5,934 nt of DNA from Hydrogenimonas sp. (GTDB lineage Bacteria; Campylobacterota; Campylobacteria; Campylobacterales; Hydrogenimonadaceae): the NCBI GenBank assembly GCA_021647345.1, contig JAKIUX010000077.1, positions 1-5,934 of the forward strand, written 5' to 3'. The notes below the pieces were generated by a model, which had not been told where the DNA came from, searched no databases, and saw only the letters and a list, made by a program, of their open reading frames with translations. Within the stretch, counting starts at the first letter, position 1, and each line of letters opens with the position of its first letter. Position numbers and translations under genes: made by a program. This document shows positions 1-5,721 of the stretch, one piece after another.

Positions 1-150
1 AAGTCTAACTTCTTCATTATCTATCATCGTAAGACTCCACGGCGACCCGTAAAGCTCTTCGACGCACTCATCGCCGCTTTTCGGACCGTTCGTGGCGGCA
101 CACCCCGCAAAAAAGAGCAGAAAAACCAAAGGTAAAATAGTTTTAAGCAT
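1..150 (-). CDS. Small lipoprotein, N-terminal part (possible META/HslJ-like domain), cut by window edge
   Basis: Only the first 50 codons are visible; the gene runs off the left edge. The product starts MLKTILPLVFLLFFAGCAAT: a basic residue, a hydrophobic stretch and then a lipobox-like FAGC, so Cys17 should become the lipidated N-terminus after signal peptidase II cleavage. Ala at +2 fits transfer to the outer membrane. After a short polar linker comes ELYGSPWSLTMIDNEEVRL (residues 32-50), which resembles the start of META (HslJ/DUF306) domains, usually of the pattern L-x-G-x-x-W-x-L-x-x-I-x-x-x-x-V. That family call is an inference from about 19 residues. The ATG lies 8 bases inside the end of the preceding Fe-S gene and has a strong GGAGG ribosome site inside that gene, so translation is probably coupled. 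The role is unknown; META-domain lipoproteins are often linked to envelope stress. Confidence 0.7.
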   Translation of the reverse strand, partial: MLKTILPLVFLLFFAGCAATNGPKSGDECVEELYGSPWSLTMIDNEEVRL

Positions 151-1453
151 CTTGGGCCTCCAGAGCATCTGCTATAAGCTCGATAGGATTTTTAAAAACC
201 GCCTTGGAATCGGCCCGGTACAAAGAGTTGCCAATCTGCATTCTGCAGGCGCTGCACTCGGCAGCTACTATGTCGGCTCCTGTCTCGTTTATCATTGCCG
301 CTTTCGGCTTTCCGGCAGCTTCAGCTAAGTGGAACTTCTCTGTCTGTATCGTAACCCCTCCGAAGCCGCAGCAGCGGTTTGGATCGCTCATCTCTTTAAG
401 AGTATAGTTTTTGCCAAGAAGAGCTCTGGGCTCTTTGTAGATACCCTGCACCTTCCTTGCATGACACGGGTCGTGGTAGGTTACCAGCAGATCGCTCGCG
501 ACGCCGCTACTTTCAAGAAGTGAGGGCAACTCCGTATGGTTTGCCAGCCACTCTGTAGCCATGTAGATCTTCTCGTTGAGCTTCTTGGCACGCTCTGCCC
601 ACTCATTCATACCTCTGTTTCTAAAAAATATAGCCCAGTCATGCTTTATCATAGCAGAGCATGTAGCTTCAGGTACTATTATGGCGTCTACCTCATCTAT
701 GAAGCTCTCAAAATACTCTATATTCTTTTTGGCTAGAACCTCCACGGTAGCGAAGTCGCCCGTAAAGTATGCAGGCGCCGCACAGCATTTTTGCTCTTTG
801 GCGAAAAATATATCTATTTCAAGACGCTTTAGAATCTTTACCAAAGAGTGGCCTATGCCCGTGTAGTTGTAGTTGGCGAGACACCCTATAAAGACGGCTA
901 CACGCCCCTTGCCTCCATTATCTATACTCTCTTTGTAAGAGTTGAGCACGCTTCTGCTCGCCATAGATGGAAGGAGCCTATCTTTTTTGATAATCGGCAG
1001 ATTGAAACGAGGAGTGAGCCCGCCGTACTTATCGTTGCTCTTAACAGCACATGCTTTAAAAACATACCCGAGTTTGCTGGCTATATCCATAATTTTTCGA
1101 TGCCTTAAAAGGAAGAAGAAGAGACGTTTAAACCAGGCTATGCCGTACTTGTCGGCTATCTCTTTTCTTGCCTCCTCTATTACCATATCGGTTGGCAAAG
1201 AGTTGGGACAAACATCTACGCAGTTGGTACACAAAAAGCAGCTTTCAAATATATCTTTAGCGGTTTTATCAAGCTCCAGCTCACCCCGCTCCCTCGCCCC
1301 GAGAAGGTCTATGAAGCCCCTCGGAGATGTCGTCTCGTCCGGGTGCACCTGATGAATGGTGCATACAGGAATGCACTTTCCGCACTTTATGCAGTCGTCA
1401 CTGACAGAAGTGTAGTTGAACATTTTAAGTGTGTTATCTCTGTTTTTGTCCAT
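143..1453 (-). CDS. (Fe-S)-binding CCG-domain oxidoreductase subunit (GlpC/GlcF/HdrD-like)
   Basis: A 436-residue soluble iron-sulfur protein, presumably a cytoplasmic or membrane-associated electron carrier. Residues 21-31 (C21, C24, C27, C31) and 72-82 (C72, C75, C78, C82-Pro) form two 4Fe-4S ferredoxin motifs. Two cysteine-rich CCG domains follow: C191, C223-C224 and C265, then C330, C361-C362-Gly and C400-x2-C403. Order and length match the GlpC/GlcF/LldE/HdrD group, which passes electrons between a flavin dehydrogenase and quinone or a disulfide. No flavin subunit is next door, so a glycerol-3-phosphate or glycolate role is not supported. H. pylori carries a similar gene, labelled glpC, directly after hemN, so the pairing is conserved. 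The ATG lies 12 bases after the hemN stop; its ribosome site is weak and Met11 is an alternative start. The first CCG domain is degenerate: CCA instead of CCG, and CSAM instead of CxxC. Confidence 0.88.
   Translation of the reverse strand: MDKNRDNTLKMFNYTSVSDDCIKCGKCIPVCTIHQVHPDETTSPRGFIDLLGARERGELELDKTAKDIFESCFLCTNCVDVCPNSLPTDMVIEEARKEIADKYGIAWFKRLFFFLLRHRKIMDIASKLGYVFKACAVKSNDKYGGLTPRFNLPIIKKDRLLPSMASRSVLNSYKESIDNGGKGRVAVFIGCLANYNYTGIGHSLVKILKRLEIDIFFAKEQKCCAAPAYFTGDFATVEVLAKKNIEYFESFIDEVDAIIVPEATCSAMIKHDWAIFFRNRGMNEWAERAKKLNEKIYMATEWLANHTELPSLLESSGVASDLLVTYHDPCHARKVQGIYKEPRALLGKNYTLKEMSDPNRCCGFGGVTIQTEKFHLAEAAGKPKAAMINETGADIVAAECSACRMQIGNSLYRADSKAVFKNPIELIADALEAQDA
157..161 (-). promoter_or_regulatory. 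Ribosome binding site GGAGG of the lipoprotein gene
   Basis: GGAGG on the minus strand, six bases before the ATG at 148-150. It lies within the last codons of the Fe-S protein gene. This supports the start chosen for the lipoprotein and its co-expression with the gene in front. Confidence 0.75.
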
Positions 1454-1465
1454 AAACTCTATCCG

Positions 1466-2833
1466 TCAAACCGTTTTACTGAAGGTCTTTTTGCTCTCGG
1501 CATGTTTTTTCATATAGGCATCAAAAGGCATAGCTATGTTTCGTATTACAAGGGTTCCGGTTTGAGATACTGTTATGGCGTCGTCACTTATCTGCACCAG
1601 CCCCTCTTCCACCATAGGCTCAAGCTCTTTCAAAGAGTCGGCAAAGTAGCTCTTGAAATCTATGCCGAACTGACTCTCGATCCTCTTTATATCGAGCTTA
1701 AAGTTGCTCATAAGATCCATTATAACCGCTTTTCTTACAAGATCATCCTCATTTAATTCGACTCCGCGCCAAAAGGGCAGCTTACCAGCATCTATGGCAG
1801 CTTCGTACTCAGGCAGATCTTTGAAGTTTTGAGCGTAGTAGTCGTACCCCTCCCCAATGCTTGTCAACCCGATACCGAGCAGATCGACTCCGCCTCGTGT
1901 CGTATACCCTTGAAAGTTTCTATGCAGTTCCCCTTTTTCGATAGCCTTGAATAGTTCGTCATCTGGCTTGGCGAAGTGGTCCATACCTATCATCTTGTAG
2001 CCGTTGTTTGTGAAGTAGTCTATTGTGTATTGCAAAATAGCGAGCTTCACATCTGGGCTCGGTATAGTGGTTTCGTCTAGCTTTCTCATCGTCTTTTTGA
2101 GCCAGGGAACGTGAGCGTAGTTGAATACTGCAAGCCTATCAGGATCGAGAGTACGTGCAAGCTCAAGCGTCTTTTTAAAACTCTCGAGCGTCTGATAGGG
2201 AAGACCGTAGATAAGGTCTATATTTATACTCTCTATGCCGTAGCGTCTCGCAAGATCGACCGCCTCTTTAGTTATGTCGTAGGGCTGTATACGGTGAACC
2301 GCCTGCTGAACTATGGGCTCAAAATCCTGCACCCCGAAACTGATGCGACTGAAACCGTGCTTTTTTAGAACCTTCATCTGCTCTTCGTTGAAAAAGCGCG
2401 GGTCTATCTCGCAGCTTACCTCTGCATCTTCTGTAAAGTTTGGAAAGTGCCCTTTTAGAGTCGTCATAATATCGTCAAGCTGCTCGGCACTGAAAAAGGT
2501 GGGCGTCCCCCCTCCAAAGTGAAACTGCACAACATCGCTTGACGTATCCATACTTGAAGCAAGAAGCTCAAACTCTCTCTTTAGATACTCTATGTATCTT
2601 GTTTTCTTCTCCTCTTTCGAGGTAAAAACCACGTTACATCCGCAGAAGTAGCAAGCGCTTCGGCAAAAAGGGAGGTGAATGTAGATCGAAAGCGGCTTTT
2701 TGGCATCTCTGCTCTTTAGCTTCTCAAGATATCTCTCATATGTGAAATCTTCGCCAAACTCCACCGCAGTAGGATAGCTGGTATAGCGAGGACCGGGCTT
2801 GGAGTATTTAATGAATTGCTTGAAATCGATCAT
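1466..2833 (-). CDS. hemN: Oxygen-independent coproporphyrinogen III oxidase (radical SAM)
   Basis: Cytoplasmic radical-SAM enzyme that decarboxylates two propionate side chains of coproporphyrinogen III to give protoporphyrinogen IX in anaerobic heme synthesis. Seen: the N-terminal signature KPGPRYTSYPTA (12-23); YIHLPFC with cluster ligands C57-x3-C61-x2-C64-x-C66, the HemN-type CX3CX2CXC; GGGTP (107-111) for SAM binding; QGYTT (308-312) and DLLGIGLTSI (317-326), matching by position the second-SAM ligands Gln311 and Ile329 as I recall them for E. coli HemN; and a HemN C-terminal domain from about W355. These argue for true HemN rather than the heme chaperone HemW. The frame stays open to an ATG at 2908, but I choose the ATG at 2831-2833. 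It has AAGGAG ten bases upstream, begins MIDF as in relatives, and gives 455 residues, close to E. coli HemN (457). It leads the operon with the Fe-S protein gene. Confidence 0.96.
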   Translation of the reverse strand: MIDFKQFIKYSKPGPRYTSYPTAVEFGEDFTYERYLEKLKSRDAKKPLSIYIHLPFCRSACYFCGCNVVFTSKEEKKTRYIEYLKREFELLASSMDTSSDVVQFHFGGGTPTFFSAEQLDDIMTTLKGHFPNFTEDAEVSCEIDPRFFNEEQMKVLKKHGFSRISFGVQDFEPIVQQAVHRIQPYDITKEAVDLARRYGIESINIDLIYGLPYQTLESFKKTLELARTLDPDRLAVFNYAHVPWLKKTMRKLDETTIPSPDVKLAILQYTIDYFTNNGYKMIGMDHFAKPDDELFKAIEKGELHRNFQGYTTRGGVDLLGIGLTSIGEGYDYYAQNFKDLPEYEAAIDAGKLPFWRGVELNEDDLVRKAVIMDLMSNFKLDIKRIESQFGIDFKSYFADSLKELEPMVEEGLVQISDDAITVSQTGTLVIRNIAMPFDAYMKKHAESKKTFSKTV

Positions 2834-2843
2834 ATCGGAAGTG

Positions 2844-2849
2844 CTCCTT
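2844..2849 (-). promoter_or_regulatory. Ribosome binding site AAGGAG that fixes the hemN start
   Basis: AAGGAG on the minus strand, ten bases before the ATG at 2831-2833. The longer open frame from 2908 has no such site before its ATG. This decides for the 455-residue protein over a 480-residue one with a 25-residue low-complexity extension. Confidence 0.7.
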
Positions 2850-2855
2850 GCAGAA

Positions 2856-2874
2856 GCCGCGAACCGGCCGCGGC
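2856..2874 (-). promoter_or_regulatory. GC-rich hairpin in the hemN leader
   Basis: Arms GCCGCG (2856-2861) and CGCGGC (2869-2874) form a six-pair all-GC stem with a seven-base loop. It sits six bases upstream of the hemN ribosome site in otherwise AT-rich spacer DNA. It could modulate ribosome access or leader stability. No U-run follows, so it is not a terminator. The structure is seen; any function is inferred. Confidence 0.4.
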
Positions 2875-2939
2875 CTTTAAATTGAGCCCATTTTTCCATA
2901 ACTTCCATAAATAAGCGCTAAACCGGACGGAATAGATTG

Positions 2940-2945
2940 ATTATA
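2940..2945 (-). promoter_or_regulatory. Probable -10 element of the hemN operon promoter
   Basis: A perfect TATAAT on the minus strand, about 107 bases before the chosen hemN start. This would give a leader of roughly 100 bases containing the GC-rich hairpin. No good -35 hexamer is seen 16-18 bases upstream, which is common in Campylobacterota, where the vegetative sigma factor relies mainly on the -10 and periodic AT-rich DNA. No Fnr-, Fur- or other named operator is recognisable. Confidence 0.45.
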
Positions 2946-2985
2946 AGTTATGAATTAAGAGTTCGGAGCAGAAGTTTCAACCGCT

Positions 2986-3142
2986 ACTCACTGCTAATTG
3001 AGCCCTCTGAAAAACTCTTCTGCGAACAACATCTGCAGCGTAATGGTCGGAATTTCATCGAAATTCCTAGATACCATAGCGAAGCCGTTTGAGCAGAAGA
3101 GTTTTTTCAGAGTATACAATTGCTAATTTCTCATTTCTCACT
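2986..3142. repeat. Heptamer repeat array A, interrupted by the palindromic element
   Basis: Left part: units ACTCACT (2986-2992) and GCTAATT (2993-2999). Right part: TACAATT (3115-3121), GCTAATT (3122-3128), TCTCATT (3129-3135) and TCTCACT (3136-3142), followed by CCC. On the minus strand the array starts at the TGA of the cytochrome gene (3138-3140) and reads as variants of AATTAGC. The left and right parts are out of register by three bases. Removing 122 bases (the element plus one copy of AATTG) restores five consecutive in-register heptamers. A 13-base word, CTAATTTCTCATT, at 3123-3135 recurs exactly in array B at 5730-5742. Confidence 0.65.
3001..3117. mobile_element. 117-bp palindromic, MITE-like element with 5-bp flanking direct repeat
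   Basis: Outer arms CTCTGAAAAACTCTTCTGC (3005-3023) and GCAGAAGAGTTTTTTCAGAG (3093-3112) are inverted copies that differ by one A/T in the homopolymer run. Moving inward, ATGGT (3043-3047) faces ACCAT (3073-3077), and GGAATTTC (3049-3056) faces GAAATTCC (3060-3067) around a three-base loop. The whole segment can therefore fold as one long imperfect stem. AATTG occurs at both edges (2996-3000 and 3118-3122), as a target-site duplication would. No coding capacity is present. The extreme ends (AGCC and TATAC) do not pair, so the exact termini are uncertain. It could instead be a REP/BIME-type repeat or a processing structure; a plain terminator is unlikely because no U-run follows the stem. Confidence 0.5.
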
Positions 3143-5528
3143 CCCATCCCTTTTGAACCACCTCTTTCGACCTCTCGTAAGGGTACTTTTCTACCAGCTC
3201 TTTTATCGAGAGTTTCTGATCTCCCGATCGCATGAAGTGTGCCAGCGTCACCGATGCCCAGTAATCCTTCTCATATTTGGTCCCGGCCAACTCTTTCGGC
3301 ACTCCTTTTGAGTTGACGGTATGGCATGCCGCACAGGTTACAGGGCCGGCGTATTCACCGTCAGGGCTGTACTGAAGCGCCTGTTCTCTTGTTGTCAGAT
3401 CAACCGTATGTTTTGGCCCGTCATATCGTGAAGGGTAGAGCCCGTGAATCGACTCATGGCAGCTTTGGCAGGCTATGTCACCGTGAGCCTTGGAGTATCG
3501 ATACAAAGAGAGTTTGTTTGGCTGATCGATGGGGAAGTAGTCGCCCCCCATACTCTCTACGAATGGAGCCAGATGGCAGTCGGCGCAGTGAGGCTCTGAT
3601 GCGCTGAGCCACCAGTCGCTTCCGCCTGATACGGCGCTATACGGTATCGCCTTTCCCTCTTTACTGTTCCATGGCTTAAGATCTAGTCCTTTTGCGGCAA
3701 CGCTTTTAACCAAAGTGGCAGACTTATGCTCGGTGTAGAATTTTAAAACCTCATTAGCTCCCGTGCTCTTAGGATCTGCAAGCTCATTAAATCTCTTAAT
3801 ATCCCCACCCGTCATAACCGCTACAATCTCATCTAAAGATCTGTTTCGAAGTGTTTTACCGCTAAGAGTCTGCGCCTCTTTAAGATTATCTGTAACATAG
3901 AATGTTTGGGCTATTTTGTTGTGACAGTTAGTGCAGTAGAGCCCTCTAATTCTTTTTATGGATCTCCCCTTCTCATCTTTCATGCTCACTTCCCGCAGCA
4001 GATATTTGCCGTACTCATTCAGGAAGAAGGGCGGTTCGACGTCAGGATTGGAGTGGGCATCTCTTCGAACGTAGCACCCGCCCCCGCTCTCTCTTACATC
4101 CTTGTTACTGAAGCGCGCCTTCCCGTAGCGGTCGAAAACTCTGAATGGGTTAGTGTCGTCGTTCATTGAAGGGTCTTGAAAGTGTGTAGGGTGGCAAGCC
4201 TGGCACGACTGGCTTCTGCCTGCGGCATCCGGCATCGGTACCATTGCCAGGTGGAAGCCGTGTATCGCCTCGGTCAAAGGTTTCGCTTTGACGGCTTTGT
4301 ATCCGGTAGCGGTAGGTCTTGGAGATTGAAGATTGCCGGAGATATTGTCTCCATGGCAGTCGGCACAATTGACAGGGCCGCTTCTGCCGAGTCTATTGCC
4401 CGGCGCATCCTCTTTGTAGTCTGCAAGAAATTTGGTGCCGTGGTGGGCGTCGTGAAGAGAGAGAATATTGATGGATGCTTCTGCAAGCCTCGCCATATAC
4501 TCGCTTGTATCCGGGTAGCTCTTCCAGTATGCGTACTCTTTGTCGGAGTATGTGAGCCCCTCTTCTCTTGCCATTTGAGCCGCTTTGCCTTCACGAGAGT
4601 GGCAAGCGTAGCAGTTTGGGATATCTACAGGGTTGGTTCCGAAATATTCGATCACCCTCTTGTTCGCATCGAGAATCGGCTTTCCGTCACTTGTGCGAAG
4701 CTGTACGGCTGAATATTGGTAGGGCTGAAAATCGCTCTCGGTAACGGAGCGTATGGTACCTCTTCTTCTGCTGTCATTGAAAGCGGTTAGAGGCAACCCC
4801 AACGCATCCCAGATATAAGAAGCCGTAAGAGTCAGCGGTACATCTTTCACCGCGGGAACGAGGGTATCGGTGAAGACGACGTTAGAGCCGTCCCTGTCGG
4901 CATAATCCATATATCCGCCTGCCATCGGTTTACCGCTCGGCCCGGAGTCGTATCGCACCCTTATCTGTTTGCCTACTCTCAGCCTGTCGCTCTCCTTCGG
5001 TTTTGGCAAAAGTGTACCTTCAAGGTCTTTATATATAAAGAGGTGAGTCCAGACATAGTTTGCCATATTGTCACCGGGAGAGTCCAAGTGGCCGTCTCCG
5101 TCGACATCTTTGGCAACGGACCAGTAGCGCATCTTGTTACCCTCGCTGTAGGAGTTATCTTTGGTGTAGTAGTAGAGCTTCACGCCGTCGAAAGGGCTTA
5201 ATAGTCGCGGTGTATCACCACCTCTGCCCGATCTAACCGCTTGCGCCTGTATAGAGTTGTAAGGGGGAATGACACAGCAGTAACTCATATCAAAACCCAC
5301 ACAGTGCATCCCAAGCTCGTAGTTGACGAATATGTTGTAGAGATTTAGAGGATCGTAGTACCCTTTTGAATTATCGGAAGGTTTAAGTTTTGTCAGTTTA
5401 AATGGCGGATCTTTTGGATACTCAAGCAGCGAGGCTGCACCGTTAGCTGTAGACGCAGCAACGGAATATGCATGAAACATTATAAGAAAAGATGAAACAT
5501 ACAAGAAAAAACGTTTATTGAAATTCAT
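3138..5528 (-). CDS. Sec-exported periplasmic heptaheme cytochrome c, family not recognised
   Basis: A 796-residue protein with a Sec signal peptide (K5-R6, hydrophobic to about A25, cleavage near SVAA) and no other membrane segment or lipobox, so probably a soluble periplasmic electron carrier or reductase. Seven CxxCH c-type heme motifs lie at C306, C388, C442, C532, C648, C687 and C732. Many further His (359, 362, 363, 423, 426, 449, 601, 647, 682, 695, 707, 764) could make all hemes bis-His. Residues 26-300 carry no heme but hold GMHCVGFDMSYCC (C76, C84, C85) and an EF-hand-like DVDGDGHLD loop (141-149). GCYVRRDAH (484-492) holds the only other cysteine. There is no CxxCK or long-spaced heme motif, so NrfA-, Otr- and MccA-type reductases are excluded. 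A ribosome site AAAGGGGG (5534-5541) supports the start. No quinol dehydrogenase, maturation or partner gene is adjacent; the substrate is unknown. Confidence 0.93.
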   Translation of the reverse strand: MNFNKRFFLYVSSFLIMFHAYSVAASTANGAASLLEYPKDPPFKLTKLKPSDNSKGYYDPLNLYNIFVNYELGMHCVGFDMSYCCVIPPYNSIQAQAVRSGRGGDTPRLLSPFDGVKLYYYTKDNSYSEGNKMRYWSVAKDVDGDGHLDSPGDNMANYVWTHLFIYKDLEGTLLPKPKESDRLRVGKQIRVRYDSGPSGKPMAGGYMDYADRDGSNVVFTDTLVPAVKDVPLTLTASYIWDALGLPLTAFNDSRRRGTIRSVTESDFQPYQYSAVQLRTSDGKPILDANKRVIEYFGTNPVDIPNCYACHSREGKAAQMAREEGLTYSDKEYAYWKSYPDTSEYMARLAEASINILSLHDAHHGTKFLADYKEDAPGNRLGRSGPVNCADCHGDNISGNLQSPRPTATGYKAVKAKPLTEAIHGFHLAMVPMPDAAGRSQSCQACHPTHFQDPSMNDDTNPFRVFDRYGKARFSNKDVRESGGGCYVRRDAHSNPDVEPPFFLNEYGKYLLREVSMKDEKGRSIKRIRGLYCTNCHNKIAQTFYVTDNLKEAQTLSGKTLRNRSLDEIVAVMTGGDIKRFNELADPKSTGANEVLKFYTEHKSATLVKSVAAKGLDLKPWNSKEGKAIPYSAVSGGSDWWLSASEPHCADCHLAPFVESMGGDYFPIDQPNKLSLYRYSKAHGDIACQSCHESIHGLYPSRYDGPKHTVDLTTREQALQYSPDGEYAGPVTCAACHTVNSKGVPKELAGTKYEKDYWASVTLAHFMRSGDQKLSIKELVEKYPYERSKEVVQKGWE

Positions 5529-5557
5529 AATAGCCCCCTTTGATTTTTTTATTACTA

Positions 5558-5563
5558 TTTATA
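5558..5563 (-). promoter_or_regulatory. Probable -10 element of the cytochrome promoter
   Basis: TATAAA on the minus strand, 29 bases before the ATG at 5526-5528, giving a short leader of roughly 20 bases that contains the AAAGGGGG ribosome site. The place for a -35 element (about 5581-5586) reads GCTCCT, nothing like TTGACA. That suggests activator dependence or the -10-dominated promoters of Campylobacterota. Confidence 0.4.
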
Positions 5564-5591
5564 ATTCAAAAAAGATGAAGAGGAGCTTAAA

Positions 5592-5635
5592 TTGTTCTAT
5601 TTTTTTGATGTAGTTGTTCTATTTTTTTGATGAAG
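5592..5635. repeat. 22-bp tandem direct repeat, candidate operator upstream of the cytochrome promoter
   Basis: Two adjacent copies (5592-5613 and 5614-5635), each with TTGTTCTATTTTTTTGATG and differing at one base of 22. The period is two helical turns, so the same bases face the same side of the DNA. If transcription starts near 5551, the copies cover about -41 to -84, where activators usually bind. Each copy has a T7 tract (5600-5606, 5622-5628), and a T6 tract follows at 5643-5648 with similar spacing, so intrinsic bending or UP-element action is an alternative. I do not recognise the regulator. Confidence 0.55.
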
Positions 5636-5721
5636 CTTTTCGTTTTTTCGTTATTAGTTATGCGTAGTGGGTGATTTAAAGATGTTTAATGATAGATGCT
5701 AAATATTAAATAAATAAAAGG

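Noticed and set aside
143..1453. Naming the Fe-S protein glpC or glcF.
   Set aside because: Domain order fits both, but the partner subunits (GlpA/GlpB or GlcD/GlcE) are not in the window and the gene sits with hemN. A specific name would imply an unsupported substrate.
92..1756. Several plus-strand open frames opposite the Fe-S protein and hemN genes.
   Set aside because: All are antisense shadows of well-supported genes, with no ribosome sites or protein features that I can support.
3005..3112. Reading the long inverted repeat as a Rho-independent terminator for the cytochrome gene.
   Set aside because: The arms are AT-rich, about 70 bases apart and filled with further pairing, and no U-run follows the stem on either strand. 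A mobile or REP-like element explains the register break in the flanking array better.
2986..3142. Heptamer array considered as a CRISPR array.
   Set aside because: Units are 7 bases long with no spacers, and no cas gene is nearby.
4150..4594. Two overlapping minus-strand open frames (72 and 106 codons) inside the cytochrome gene, in other frames.
   Set aside because: They lie wholly within the cytochrome reading frame, which has seven heme motifs and a signal peptide. Their translations are basic, low-complexity and without recognisable domains.
3138..5528. Assigning the cytochrome as a nitrite, hydroxylamine, tetrathionate or sulfite reductase.
   Set aside because: There is no CxxCK motif (NrfA, Otr) and no long-spaced CX15-17CH motif (MccA). 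The count of seven hemes and the N-terminal domain do not match octaheme Hao-type enzymes.
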